The notes beneath the pieces were generated by a model. That model had not been told where the DNA came from and searched no databases. It was given only the letters and a program-made list of their open reading frames with translations. Made by a program: the position numbers and the translations under genes. Positions 20,399-30,222 of a DNA stretch of 64,000 nt are shown piece by piece; the stretch's first letter is position 1, and each line of letters starts with the position of its first letter. Origin of the DNA: CALBTQ01 sp036725605 (GTDB taxonomy: Bacteria; Lernaellota; Lernaellaia; Lernaellales; Lernaellaceae); contig DAIMDW010000018.1 of NCBI GenBank assembly GCA_036725605.1, positions 1 to 64,000 of the forward strand. The letters run 5' to 3'.

Positions 20399-21733
20399 TC
20401 ACTCTGATTTATCGACGGCCGACTGCACGAACGCCGGCCAGGCTTTCAAAATACGCAGGGCCATATCCAACTGCGGATCCTGCTCCTGCTGCTTGCTTTG
20501 CGGCTGATCGCCCTCGCTCGGCGGCGACGCTTCGTCTTCCACCGGCGGCACGGGACGATCCTCTTCCTCGTTGTTGCGCAGGTGCCGGTCGAGATCGGCT
20601 TCGCGCAGCCATTCACGCCGCCCCTGGTCGTAACCCGCCAGCGGATCGCCCGCCACCGCGAAGTCCGGCTCGATGCCCTTGGCCTGAATGTCGCGCCCCG
20701 CGGGGGTGAAATACTTGGCCGTGGTCAGGCGCATGCCGCTGCCGTCGGGCATCGGGATGACCGTCTGCACCGAGCCCTTGCCGAACGAACGCTCGCCGAC
20801 GATCAACGCACGGTGATGATCCTGCAGACAACCGGCGACGATCTCCGAGGCGCTCGCCGAACCCGCGTTGATCAGCACCACGATCGGGAAATCCTTATAG
20901 GTGCCGGCCTTGGTCGCCGTCGCGCTGAACCTGTTGCTTTCCGACCGCCCGCGTGTGAAGACGATCAATCCGCCGTCGACGAACAGGTCGCTCACCTGAA
21001 TCGCCTGATCCAGCAGGCCGCCCGGGTTGTTGCGCAGATCCAGCACCAGCCCCTTGAGCCCGCCTTCCATCTTGGTCAGTTCCTTCAGAGCCGGTTTGAG
21101 GTTCGCGGTCGTGTTGGCGTTGAACTGCGAAATCTTCAGGTAGCCGTAACCGGGCTCGAGGTCCTTTTTCTTGACGGTCTTGACCTCGATGATCGCCCGC
21201 ACGATTTCGATCTCGTGCGGCTGCGCCCACGCCTTGCGCCACACGTGGATCTTGATCGGATCGCCGGCCGGGCCGCGCAGCAGCTTCACCGCGTCGGTCA
21301 GCGACATTCCGCGCGTCGACTGCCCGTCGATCTTGACGATGAAATCGCCCGGTTGCAGGCCGGCCTCGGCCGCGGGCGTGTCGTCGATCGGGCTGATCAC
21401 GAAAATGAAATCGTCGCGCGTGGTGATCTCGATGCCCAGGCCGCCGAACTTGCCGCGCGTGTCCAGCGCCATCTCGCGCATCATCTCGGGCCGCATGAAA
21501 CCGCTGTGCGGGTCCAGCTTGCTGAGCATCCCGTCCAGCGCGTTGTAGATCAGGTCGGTCGCCGAAACCTCTTCGACGTATTTGCTGTACACGATGGCCA
21601 GCGCGTCGGTGAAAATCTTCATCGGACCGGCCATGTCGCGCGCGAACGATTGCACGGCGCCGGCCGCGGCGAAGGAGCCGCCGATGACCGCGATCAACAC
21701 CAACAGAATCAATATTTTTTTCGTGCGGAGCAT
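20399..21733 (-). CDS. ctpA: C-terminal processing protease (S41 family)
   Basis: A 444-residue periplasmic serine protease. It has an N-terminal signal/anchor (KILILLVLIAVIGGSFAA), a PDZ domain around residues 95-175 with FGGLGIEITTRDD and PGDFIVKIDGQST, and the S41 domain with LRNNPGGLLDQAI, the catalytic Ser in NAGSASASEIVAG and the catalytic Lys in ERSFGKGSVQT. The C-terminal tail is Gln/Glu rich. A GGAGG lies ahead of the ATG. It sits between envC and the divergent deacetylase gene, fitting a role in processing envelope or peptidoglycan-modifying proteins. Confidence 0.95.
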   Translation of the reverse strand: MLRTKKILILLVLIAVIGGSFAAAGAVQSFARDMAGPMKIFTDALAIVYSKYVEEVSATDLIYNALDGMLSKLDPHSGFMRPEMMREMALDTRGKFGGLGIEITTRDDFIFVISPIDDTPAAEAGLQPGDFIVKIDGQSTRGMSLTDAVKLLRGPAGDPIKIHVWRKAWAQPHEIEIVRAIIEVKTVKKKDLEPGYGYLKISQFNANTTANLKPALKELTKMEGGLKGLVLDLRNNPGGLLDQAIQVSDLFVDGGLIVFTRGRSESNRFSATATKAGTYKDFPIVVLINAGSASASEIVAGCLQDHHRALIVGERSFGKGSVQTVIPMPDGSGMRLTTAKYFTPAGRDIQAKGIEPDFAVAGDPLAGYDQGRREWLREADLDRHLRNNEEEDRPVPPVEDEASPPSEGDQPQSKQQEQDPQLDMALRILKAWPAFVQSAVDKSE

Positions 21734-21748
21734 TGCTTCCTCCAGTAT

Positions 21749-22885
21749 TTAAGGAGCCGCCAACCACCCCATCGGATCGATCGCCGCTCCTTTATGTCGT
21801 ACTTCGAAATGTAAGGTCGGACGATCAGACAATCCAGAGGCGCCGACGGTTCCCAAAATCTGGCCCTGCCGCACCACGTCGCCTTTGGCGACCTGGAAGC
21901 CGGCCAGATGCGCGTACAACGTATGGTAGCGATCGCCGTGGTCGACGATCACCACCCGGCCGTAGCCGACGAATTCGCCGATAAAACGCACCGTTCCGTC
22001 CGCCACGCAGCGTACCGGCTCGCCCAGCGTGGCGGCGATTTCGATCCCGTTGGAGCGGGTTTGCGTGCCGAATTGCTCGTGAACGCGCACGCCGTAGCGC
22101 TCGACGATCGAGCCCGGGACAGGCTTTGCTAGATACCCTCTGAGCCCCGCGAAGTCAAGCCGCAACGGCCCGCTGGGCGTCGGCGGAGGCGGCGGCGACG
22201 GCAGTTGCTCGATCTGGCTGCGCAGCGCGGCGTCCTGCTGCTCCAACTCGCGCGTCAGACGCAGGGCGAGGTACTTGTCCTGTTGAATGGTCTCGAGCAC
22301 AAACACCTTCTTGCGCTTTTCGACCTCGACCTCCAGCGCCGCGTCCTTCTCGCGCTGAATCAGCGAGGTCAACTCCGCCTGCTGCCGCAACAGCCGCGCC
22401 CGCCGCTCGCGCAGCGCGATGATCTCCACCCGGTGCCGCGCCAGCAGTTCGGCGTCCAGCTCGACGATCCGCCGCAGCGCGCGATAGCGCCGCACGAACG
22501 CGCCGAACGAATCGCTGGTCATCAGCACTTTCCAGAAACCGCCGCGCCCCATGCGGTACAGCGCGGCCAGCCGCCGGCTCAGGCGCGCGTTGCGCACCGG
22601 CATCTGCGCGTCCATGTGCGCGATGGTGTCGATGTCGTTGTTGATCGTCCGTTGCACTTCGGCCAGTTGCCGGCGCGTGTCGGCCAGCGTCTTTTCGTGA
22701 CGATATTGCACGTGCTCGATCGCGTAGATCTGCCGCAGCAGACTCTGCTCGGCGTGCATCGCCGCGCGCAGCTTGGCCCGTTCGTCCTGCAACCGCTGCC
22801 GCAACTCGGGATCGTCCTGCGCCCGGGCGGTCGTCGCGCCCGCCAACAACAACAAGAGGATGAACAGCGCGGTGCAGCGTCGCAT
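21749..22885 (-). CDS. envC: EnvC-like murein hydrolase activator with degenerate LytM domain
   Basis: A 378-residue periplasmic protein: signal peptide (TALFILLLLLAGATTARA), a long coiled coil over about residues 25-245, a proline linker (LPSPPPPPTPSG) and a C-terminal M23/LytM domain. In active LytM enzymes the metal ligands lie in HxxxD and HxH; here they read SNGIEI and TLHF, so at least two ligands are gone. This is expected for EnvC proteins, which activate amidases rather than cut peptidoglycan themselves. The ATG at 22885 follows the ftsX stop by two bases, supporting work downstream of FtsEX at the division site. Confidence 0.92.
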   Translation of the reverse strand: MRRCTALFILLLLLAGATTARAQDDPELRQRLQDERAKLRAAMHAEQSLLRQIYAIEHVQYRHEKTLADTRRQLAEVQRTINNDIDTIAHMDAQMPVRNARLSRRLAALYRMGRGGFWKVLMTSDSFGAFVRRYRALRRIVELDAELLARHRVEIIALRERRARLLRQQAELTSLIQREKDAALEVEVEKRKKVFVLETIQQDKYLALRLTRELEQQDAALRSQIEQLPSPPPPPTPSGPLRLDFAGLRGYLAKPVPGSIVERYGVRVHEQFGTQTRSNGIEIAATLGEPVRCVADGTVRFIGEFVGYGRVVIVDHGDRYHTLYAHLAGFQVAKGDVVRQGQILGTVGASGLSDRPTLHFEVRHKGAAIDPMGWLAAP

Positions 22886-22887
22886 CG

Positions 22888-23789
22888 TCACACCCGCATG
22901 TAGCGGCCGGTGGAAAGCAGCGCGGCGAGCCAGCCGATCGCGCCGCCCAAGGCCAGCACGGCCGCGGCGGCCGGCAGCGAAAACCACGCCGGGTCCAGCC
23001 CGCCCATCAGCCAATCCTCGATCTTCCCGGCGCCGAAGTACCGCCAGCGCACCAGTGCGAACGCGCCGTAACACAGCCCCAGCGCCACCAGCGAGCCGGC
23101 CGCGCCCTGGAAGATCCCCTCGATCAGCAGCGGCAGCCGGATGAAGCTGTTGCTCGCGCCGACCAGCCGGTACAGCGCGATCTCCTCGCGACGGCGGTAG
23201 ATCGCCAAGCGGATCGTGTTGGCCACCAGCAGCCCGGCGGCCGCGGCCAGAAACAGGCCGATCACGAACGTGCCGATCCACAAATAGCGGATGATGCGCC
23301 CCAGCTTTTCCGCCCACTGCCGCCCGGTGTCGATTTCGATCACCCCGGTCAGCCCGGCCAGCTTCAGCGCCAGCGCCTCGGTCGACGGCATGTCGCGATA
23401 GTGCGCGTGCAGGCGGATTTCGATCGACGGCGGCAGCGGGTTGTCGGCCAGCTCGCGCACCAGCTCGGCCATGTCGGGCAGTTCCTCGCGGAAGCGGCGC
23501 AGCGCCTCGTCGGCGTCGACGATCCGCGCCGATTCGACCTCGGCCATCGATTGAATCGACGCCAGCGCCTGTTGCTGCTGCGCCGGCGTCACGTCCTCGG
23601 ACAGGTAAACCACCACCTCCACCTGCCCCATGAACACGTCGACCAGCCGCCCCATGTTCTGCGCCACCAGCGCGAACAACAGCGGAATCGACACCGCCAG
23701 CCCCACGGCCAGCACCGTGCCCAGGTTCGAACCCGCGTCGGCGGCGATGTTGCGCCACGTGCGGGCCAGCAGATTGATCAGGCGGCGCC

Positions 23790-23793
<4 letters not shown>
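22888..23793 (-). CDS. ftsX: Cell division protein FtsX
   Basis: A 301-residue inner-membrane partner of FtsE. The topology is the expected one: a transmembrane helix near residue 25-45, a periplasmic domain with QVEVVVYLSEDVTPAQQQQAL, then three more helices, the second of which begins with LWIGTFVIGLFLAAAAGLLV and contains the ANTIRLAIYRRREEIALYRLVGA segment typical of FtsX. The GTG start overlaps the ftsE stop (GTGA). It would transmit ATP-driven conformational change to EnvC in the periplasm. Confidence 0.95.
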
Positions 23794-24470
<677 letters not shown>

Positions 24471-24520
24471 GAGCCATACCTTACCGACAACCATGTCGGT
24501 TGAAAACAGGAAAAGCGCTG

Positions 24521-24557
24521 AAAAAAAGACCCCCCTGCCGTTAGACAGGAGGGTCTT
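24521..24557 (-). terminator. Terminator after the Ig-like lipoprotein gene
   Basis: Read on the minus strand, a 12-bp stem (AAGACCCTCCTG with CAGGGGGGTCTT, one mismatch) is followed directly by a run of T. It separates the lipoprotein gene from ftsE downstream. Confidence 0.88.
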
Positions 24558-24581
24558 GATAGCTTGGTTGAAACAACCGGC

Positions 24582-25259
24582 TTACTTCTTCTTCTTCTTC
24601 AGTTTGCCGGGCTTCACCGCCGGTTTCGGCGCTTTCTTCTCTTTCTTCTTCAGCTTGAGGTCTTCGGCTTTCACCGGTTCTTTCTTCTCGGCGCCAACCG
24701 TGATGCTGGCTTTGTCCGCGAATCCGGCATAGGAGGCCGTGACGACCGTGTCGCCTTCGCTCAACGCTTTGACCTTGCCCTTGTTGCCCACCGTGGCCAC
24801 CTTGCTGTTGCCGGTGCTCCAGGTGATTTCCTTGCCCGTGATCGGCGCGCCGGCCGTATCGAAGATCGTCGCCTTCAGGTCGCCGCTGTCGCCGACTTTC
24901 AGGGTCAGGCTCGACGGCGTGACCTTCACCGAACCGGGAATCTGCACCGAGACAGTCGCCGTCGCGGTCATCTCGCCCGCCGTGGCCGTGATCGTCGCTT
25001 TACCGGAATTGACCGCCGTCACCACGCCGTTGGCTACCGTCGCCACACCGGCATCCGAAGTCATCCAGGCCACCGTGCCTTTGAATTCGGCCGTAGCGCC
25101 CTTGGCATCCTGGAACTGAGCAACCAACGTCGCCGTCGCGCCTTTCTGTTCCAGTTTCACCGTCGCCGGGCTCAACGACATTGCGGACGGACCGCCGCCG
25201 CAACCGATGATCAGCAACGACAGAACCAACGCAGGAACGAGAAGTTTAAACAATTTCAT
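24582..25259 (-). CDS. Lipoprotein with two bacterial Ig-like (BIG2) domains and a lysine-rich tail
   Basis: A 225-residue predicted lipoprotein. The signal ends at lipobox LLIIGC. Two Ig-like domains follow: each has a strand-rich core with WMTSDAGVATVANGVVTAV and WSTGNSKVATVGNKGKVKAL, the BIG2 signature of W-S-T/S-x-x-x-x-V-A-T-V followed by G-x-V-T-A. The last ~40 residues are strongly basic (KLKKKEKKAPKP, ending KLKKKKK). The domains suggest adhesion or a structural surface role; the cationic tail could bind anionic cell-wall or surface polymers. GGAGGGAGA precedes the ATG. Confidence 0.85.
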   Translation of the reverse strand: MKLFKLLVPALVLSLLIIGCGGGPSAMSLSPATVKLEQKGATATLVAQFQDAKGATAEFKGTVAWMTSDAGVATVANGVVTAVNSGKATITATAGEMTATATVSVQIPGSVKVTPSSLTLKVGDSGDLKATIFDTAGAPITGKEITWSTGNSKVATVGNKGKVKALSEGDTVVTASYAGFADKASITVGAEKKEPVKAEDLKLKKKEKKAPKPAVKPGKLKKKKK

Positions 25260-25606
25260 CTTCTGTCTCCCTCCTTATATGTCCATTGATTGTTAATGCA
25301 AGTGGAATCGCCCGCCGGATAACCCCAAGTCCGACCCGGCGTTGGATAACTCCATCTGCGAACGCACATAACCCATCTAAAGTGTTATCCAGAATACGCT
25401 TCCAACCCGGTCTTTTGTCAAGGGCAAAAACGGCCCTATTTGCGTCGTCCCCTCCGCTTCGTTGCTTGAATGGGCAATCAAAATAATCGGTATATATTCG
25501 CTAACCACTGAATAAATAAAGCTTATTGCTTTTAACCGTTCATTTTATGTATACCTTGTGCATCGATTGCTTAATGCTACAATGCTGCGGTTTTTTTGGA
25601 GGTTGA
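25260..25606. other. Intergenic region between divergent lipoprotein and secreted-protein genes
   Basis: 347 bases without a convincing gene. The left part holds GGATAAC at 25317 and 25344 and its inverse GTTATCC at 25384. The right part becomes AT-rich and carries a candidate promoter ahead of the gene at 25607. Confidence 0.6.
25556..25583 (+). promoter_or_regulatory. Candidate sigma-70-type promoter
   Basis: TTGTGC (25556) and TACAAT (25578) are separated by 16 bases. The -10 matches five of six consensus bases but the -35 only about half. It is 24 bases ahead of an ATG with GGAGG. Confidence 0.4.
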
Positions 25607-26869
25607 ATGCGCGTTGGCCGATTCACGATTCCGCTGGTGCTTGTCGCGATGCTCGCGATTTTCTGCACCTGCGGGCCGTCGCAATCGCCGCCCGTCGAAC
25701 CCCCCGCTCCGCCCGCCGATTCGGCGCAGGCCAACACCCCGCAGTTGATCGCCACCGCCGCCGCCGGCGCCACACCGCCCGAACCGGCCGGCAAGGGCAT
25801 GTTCGAAGTGACCATCGATCACGCGCTGCTGTTCGACCCGCGCACCGGGCCGATCAACGCCGAGTTCTCCGACGAGCCCGGCGTGCATTTGTTGGTCGCC
25901 GGCAAGATCGTTAACCGCTCGGGCCGGCTGATCCACCGCGCCGCCGCTTACGCGACTTTGCTCGTCGAGTTCGGCGAGCGCACCGAAATCGAGCGTCACA
26001 GCGGCGGTCTGGGATTCTCCCCGCGCGTCAACAGCATCGACCCCTGGCGCCCCGACACCGAACGCCGCTTCGTGTGCATCACCCGTCCGCTCGACCCGAT
26101 CTATCTGGAAATGACGCCCACCAAGCTGCAAACGGCCATCACCGTGCAGGCACGCGACCCGCTGCAGTTCCGCTTCCGTGAGGAGGTCGCCAAGGCCGAC
26201 GTCGCCTGGGATTCCATCTTCGGCGTCACCCTCACCGGCACGGCCACGGTGACCGTCGACGGTCCGTGCCGTTGCGCGCCGGTCGTGCGCAAGTGCGAAC
26301 AGAAACGCGGCGATCCGGTCAAACTGCTGTACCAGCGCGGCCTGGCCTTCAAGGTGCGCACCGAGGACCGTTGCCTGCAGTGGCTCCCCTACGACCGCCT
26401 GCGGCCGCATGACGACCTGACCACCCACGACACGTCCTGGAGCCGCACCACCTTCCCGGTCGAGATCGACCTGGACGAAGCGACGAAGCTGCGCGTCACC
26501 CGCGTCGCCGAGTTCGACCATCACGAGGGCATCGCTTCGGACGAGAAGGTCTATCGCCTCGAAATGGAAATCGTCAACAACGGCGAAAAGCCGCGGCGCA
26601 GCCCGGCGACGACCTCGTTCATTCTGGACACCTCCGCCGGCGGCTACCTCAAGCCGCTCAATCCGCGTCGGGGCACCGCGGGCATCTACCAGCCCGGCAC
26701 GATCAAGCCCGGCGAGACGCTGGCCGGCGCGCTGCTGTTTGCGCACGACGAGGGCGGCTTCCCCTTCGAGTTGGAAGTGTACCCGACCAACGGCACGCCC
26801 CTGCGCGTTCCGCTCCTGCCCGCCCTGCTGGCGGCGCAAAACGGCGGCGAGCCGCAACCGGCGCAATAA
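25607..26869 (+). CDS. Predicted secreted or lipid-anchored protein of unknown function
   Basis: A 420-residue protein. The N-terminus is a signal sequence (FTIPLVLVAMLAIFCTCG) whose cysteines may form a non-standard lipobox, followed by a Pro/Ala-rich linker to about residue 65. The rest looks beta-rich, with a first region containing VAGKIVNRSGRLIHRAAAYA and a final region (MEIVNNGEKPRRSPATTSF, PGTIKPGETLAGALLFAHD) resembling extracellular Ig-like folds of the DUF4352 kind, which describe a residue pattern rather than a function. Four cysteines lie mid-protein (CRCAPVVRKC plus one). Clear GGAGG before ATG. It is convergent with the flippase-like gene, seven bases apart. Confidence 0.75.
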   Translation: MRVGRFTIPLVLVAMLAIFCTCGPSQSPPVEPPAPPADSAQANTPQLIATAAAGATPPEPAGKGMFEVTIDHALLFDPRTGPINAEFSDEPGVHLLVAGKIVNRSGRLIHRAAAYATLLVEFGERTEIERHSGGLGFSPRVNSIDPWRPDTERRFVCITRPLDPIYLEMTPTKLQTAITVQARDPLQFRFREEVAKADVAWDSIFGVTLTGTATVTVDGPCRCAPVVRKCEQKRGDPVKLLYQRGLAFKVRTEDRCLQWLPYDRLRPHDDLTTHDTSWSRTTFPVEIDLDEATKLRVTRVAEFDHHEGIASDEKVYRLEMEIVNNGEKPRRSPATTSFILDTSAGGYLKPLNPRRGTAGIYQPGTIKPGETLAGALLFAHDEGGFPFELEVYPTNGTPLRVPLLPALLAAQNGGEPQPAQ

Positions 26870-26876
26870 TTTCTCT

Positions 26877-27971
26877 TTACACAGATTCGATTTCGGCGGG
26901 TTTTTCTTCGATCTCCCGCAGCGACAAGCCCTCGCGCGCCAAGGCGTACAGGCCCGCGAGCGTCTGCGGCAGGTAGTTGGACAGGTGAATGACGATCGCC
27001 GTGCCCATCGCCTGATCCCACGTGGAGTCGGTCGACAACACGATGCCCGTCGCGCACAGGTAATGGTAGGTGCCGATGTACCCCGGACTCGCCGGCACCG
27101 ACACGGCCACGACCATGGTCATCAGCACGAAAATCGCGTCGGTCATCGAGGCGTCGACGTGACAGGCGGCCAGCCCGAGCCAGACGGTCAGCGCGCTGAT
27201 CACCCAGATCGACGCCGAGAGCACCACGACCCACGCGGCCTCGAGCGGATTCTTGGTCTGCGTCAGACCGTTGATGAAGTTGCGCAGGCCGTTGACGATC
27301 TTGTCGCGCCACGCGACCGGCAGCGGCGTAAGGAACAGGCGCGCCACGCGCAGCGAAAACTCGGTTTTCCATTTCAGGAAGATGATCGCGGCCAGAATCA
27401 GCCCGACCAGAATCGACAGGTTCAGCGCGATGCTTTGCTGGCTGATCTCCACGCCGAACTCGCTTTTGGTCGCCGCCGCGAGTTTCTCCATCGGCCCGGA
27501 AAATTCCCAGACGAACAGGCTGAGCACGAACAGCACGAGAATCGACAGCGTGTCGTAAATGCGCTCGACGACCACCGAGCCGAACACCGCGCCGAAACCG
27601 ATGCCCTCCTTGCGCCCCGCGCTGATCGACCGCGCCACCTCGCCCAGCCGCGCCGGCAGCAGGTTGTTGACCGCAAAGCCGATGCACGTCGACCAGCCCA
27701 GCGAAATCCAGTTCGTCTTCTTGATCGGCTTGAGAAACAGCGTCCAGCGGTGCCCGCGAATAAACAGCATGCCCAGCACCTGGGCCATGATCACCACCAG
27801 GTACAGCGGGTTGGCCGTGACGATCGCCTGGCCCATCTGCGAAAAATCGATCTTCGCCGTCACCGCCAGCGGCGAAAACGACACCTTGAAAAACGCGATG
27901 AACAGGAAAAACGCGGACACGAACAGGCCCAGGTAAAACTTCGGATCCTTCAGGAACCGCGTGCGGCTCAT
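26877..27971 (-). CDS. Lysylphosphatidylglycerol synthase/UPF0104-type membrane protein
   Basis: A 364-residue polytopic protein with about eight transmembrane helices. The segment SLGWSTCIGFAVNNLLPARLGEVARS, with its N-N-x-x-P-A-R-x-G-E core, is the hallmark of this flippase-like membrane family (the MprF N-terminal-type domain); the later AVSVPASPGYIGTYHYL is also typical. Such proteins are thought to move lipids or isoprenoid-linked glycans across the membrane; substrate is unknown. The ATG at 27971 overlaps the ribF stop (ATGA). A TTG three codons earlier is possible but unlikely. Confidence 0.88.
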   Translation of the reverse strand: MSRTRFLKDPKFYLGLFVSAFFLFIAFFKVSFSPLAVTAKIDFSQMGQAIVTANPLYLVVIMAQVLGMLFIRGHRWTLFLKPIKKTNWISLGWSTCIGFAVNNLLPARLGEVARSISAGRKEGIGFGAVFGSVVVERIYDTLSILVLFVLSLFVWEFSGPMEKLAAATKSEFGVEISQQSIALNLSILVGLILAAIIFLKWKTEFSLRVARLFLTPLPVAWRDKIVNGLRNFINGLTQTKNPLEAAWVVVLSASIWVISALTVWLGLAACHVDASMTDAIFVLMTMVVAVSVPASPGYIGTYHYLCATGIVLSTDSTWDQAMGTAIVIHLSNYLPQTLAGLYALAREGLSLREIEEKPAEIESV

Positions 27972-28915
27972 GTCAGCCAATCCTTCGCCGATTGGCCGTG
28001 GAACAACTGGCGCGCGTTGTCGATGTCCTTTTTGATCGCCGCCACCAGTTGGTCGGCCGACTGGTACTTGCGTTCGTCGCGCAGCCGCCGCAGGAAATGC
28101 ACCTGGATATTCTTGCCGTACAGGTCGCGATCAAAGTCCATCAGGTGCGCCTCGATGTGCACCCGGGTCTGGTCGAAGGTCGGGTTGCAGCCCACGTTGA
28201 TCGCCGCCGGGTAATACTCGCCGTCGGTGACCACCACGCCGCCGTAAATGCCCACGTGCGGCAGCATCGCCGCCTCGTGAACGATGTTCGCGGTCGGAAT
28301 GCCCAGTTGCCGGCCGCGTCCGTCGCCCTTGATCACCTCGCCGGTCACGTGGAACGGCCGCCCCAGCAGGTTCATCACCAGCGCCATCTCACCCGCGGCG
28401 ATCAACCGCCGGATGCGGCTGGAGCTGATCGGCCGCCCGTCGATGACCAGCGCCGGCACCTGCTCGACCGAAAAACCGTACTTGCGGCCCAGTTGGATCA
28501 GATGCTTCGCGTCGCCGTCGCCCCCGCGCCCGAAGCTGAAGTCGTAGCCCATGATCAGCGTTTCGACCTGCAGCTTGTCGATCATCACCTCCACCACCCA
28601 CTGCTCGGCGGGCGTGGCGGCGACGTCCTTGGTGAACTCGACCGTCACCAGGTTCTCCACCCCGTAGCGCGCCAGCAGGTCGGCCCGTTGCGCGTAGGTG
28701 TGAATCATCTGCAGGCCCTTGCCCGGATACAACAACTGCACCGGATGCGGCTGGAAGGTGATCACCGTTGCCGGCAGATCCTCTTTCTTCGCGGCCAGCT
28801 TCAGCCGGCGCAGCACCTGCTGATGCCCGCGATGCACGCCGTCGAAATTGCCGATCGTCAACGCCGTGCGCCCGAATTCTCCGCTTCGCATTTCGTCCAG
28901 TCGTATGTGCCTCAT
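27968..28915 (-). CDS. ribF: Bifunctional riboflavin kinase / FAD synthetase
   Basis: Converts riboflavin to FMN and then FAD. The 315-residue protein has the two expected domains: an N-terminal nucleotidyltransferase with IGNFDGVHRGHQ near residue 20 and GYDFSFGRGGDGD, then ISSSRIRRLIAAG, and a C-terminal flavokinase with GDGRGRQLGIPTANI and the metal/ATP PTAN motif, plus EAHLMDFDRDLYG. The ATG overlaps the stop of the pyrimidine nucleoside phosphorylase gene (ATGA), so the two are translationally coupled. Confidence 0.95.
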   Translation of the reverse strand: MRHIRLDEMRSGEFGRTALTIGNFDGVHRGHQQVLRRLKLAAKKEDLPATVITFQPHPVQLLYPGKGLQMIHTYAQRADLLARYGVENLVTVEFTKDVAATPAEQWVVEVMIDKLQVETLIMGYDFSFGRGGDGDAKHLIQLGRKYGFSVEQVPALVIDGRPISSSRIRRLIAAGEMALVMNLLGRPFHVTGEVIKGDGRGRQLGIPTANIVHEAAMLPHVGIYGGVVVTDGEYYPAAINVGCNPTFDQTRVHIEAHLMDFDRDLYGKNIQVHFLRRLRDERKYQSADQLVAAIKKDIDNARQLFHGQSAKDWLT

Positions 28916-30222
28916 GCCTCAACCACAATCTTCTTGACCAACGGCTCCTCGGCCGGCGGCTCCGCTTCCATCGTGAACACGCCCGTCAGGCGCTTCAATC
29001 CCGCTTTCAACCTGTCGCGATCGCTTGCCCGCAACGTGCAGATCGGCTCGCCCTTCTCCACGCGGTCGCCGATGCGCTTGTGCATCGTGATCCCCGCGCC
29101 CGGATCGATTTTGTCCTCGGCCCGCTCGCGGCCCGCGCCCAGCGACATCGCCGCCCAGCCGATCTCCGCCGTGCGGATCGAATCGAGGTACCCGGCCACC
29201 GGCGCGACGAACGGCGCGTTTTGCTCGGCCTCGGCCAGCATGTCCGGCCGCTCGACGATCGCCGGATCGCCCTCCTGCGCCTCGACCATCTCGGCGAACT
29301 TGGCCAGCGCCGAACCGTCCTGCAGATGCTTGCGCAGCGGCTCCTCGCCCGCGCGCGGATCGTCGATCAGCCCGCCTGCGGCCATCATGTGCGCGCCCAG
29401 GATGATGCACAGTTCGGTCAGGCGATCGTCGCCCTCGCCGCGCAGAATTTCGATCACCTCGCGCACTTCGTTGGCGTTGCCGATCTCGATGCCCAGCGGC
29501 TGGCTCATGTCGGTCAGCAGCGCGCGCACCGGCTTGTTCATCTGCTGCCCGACGCGCACCAGCGCATGCGCCAGGTCCTCGGCCTCCTCCATCGTGCGCA
29601 TGAACGCGCCCGAGCCGATTTTCACGTCCAGCACCAGCGCGTCGATGCCCTCGGCAAGCTTCTTGGACATGATGCTGGCCACGATCAGCGGAATGCTCGC
29701 CACCGTCGCGGTCACGTCGCGTAGCGCGTACCACTTCTTGTCGGCCGGGCACATCTCGCCGGTCTGGCCGATGATCGAACAACCGACCCGCTCGACGATC
29801 TGCGCGTAGCGCTCCAGCGAAATGTTGGTGTTGTAGCCGGGAATGGTTTCCAGCTTGTCCAGCGTACCGCCGGTGAAGCCCAGGCCGCGGCCGGAAACCA
29901 TCGGCACCTTCACGCCCTCGCAGGCGACCAGCGGGGCCAGAATGAGGCTGACCTTGTCGCCCACGCCGCCGGTCGAATGCTTGTCGACCTTCGGGCCCTC
30001 GATGTGCGACAGGTCGAGGATCGTCCCCGATTCCATGAACGCCCGCGTCAGGTAGACGACCTCCGGGCCGCTCATCCCGCGGAAAAACGTCGCCATCAGC
30101 AGCGCGGTCACCTGATAATCGGTCACCTCGCCGCGCAAGTGCGCCTTGACCAGCCATTCGATTTCGGCCCGGTACAACACGCCGCCATCACGCTTCTTTT
30201 CGATAAGATCCACCGCGCGCAT
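28912..30222 (-). CDS. deoA: Pyrimidine-nucleoside / thymidine phosphorylase
   Basis: Phosphorolysis of thymidine or uridine to base and sugar 1-phosphate. At 436 residues it matches the family length. Signatures: KHSTGGVGDKVS (phosphate/sugar site), SGRGLGFTGGTLDKLE, DVKIGSGAFM and a C-terminal lipoyl-like region. The start at 30222 (MRAVDLIEKKRDG) is the classic N-terminus and has AGGGG upstream; the frame is open to 30417 but that extension does not resemble the family. Choice between deoA and the broader pdp-type enzyme is not possible from sequence alone. First gene of deoA-ribF-flippase. Confidence 0.93.
   Translation of the reverse strand: MRAVDLIEKKRDGGVLYRAEIEWLVKAHLRGEVTDYQVTALLMATFFRGMSGPEVVYLTRAFMESGTILDLSHIEGPKVDKHSTGGVGDKVSLILAPLVACEGVKVPMVSGRGLGFTGGTLDKLETIPGYNTNISLERYAQIVERVGCSIIGQTGEMCPADKKWYALRDVTATVASIPLIVASIMSKKLAEGIDALVLDVKIGSGAFMRTMEEAEDLAHALVRVGQQMNKPVRALLTDMSQPLGIEIGNANEVREVIEILRGEGDDRLTELCIILGAHMMAAGGLIDDPRAGEEPLRKHLQDGSALAKFAEMVEAQEGDPAIVERPDMLAEAEQNAPFVAPVAGYLDSIRTAEIGWAAMSLGAGRERAEDKIDPGAGITMHKRIGDRVEKGEPICTLRASDRDRLKAGLKRLTGVFTMEAEPPAEEPLVKKIVVEA

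Noticed and set aside
22886..23758. Upstream extension of the envC frame through ftsX
   Set aside because: The frame is open by chance in GC-rich DNA; the real EnvC begins with a signal peptide at 22885 and FtsX is encoded in another frame.
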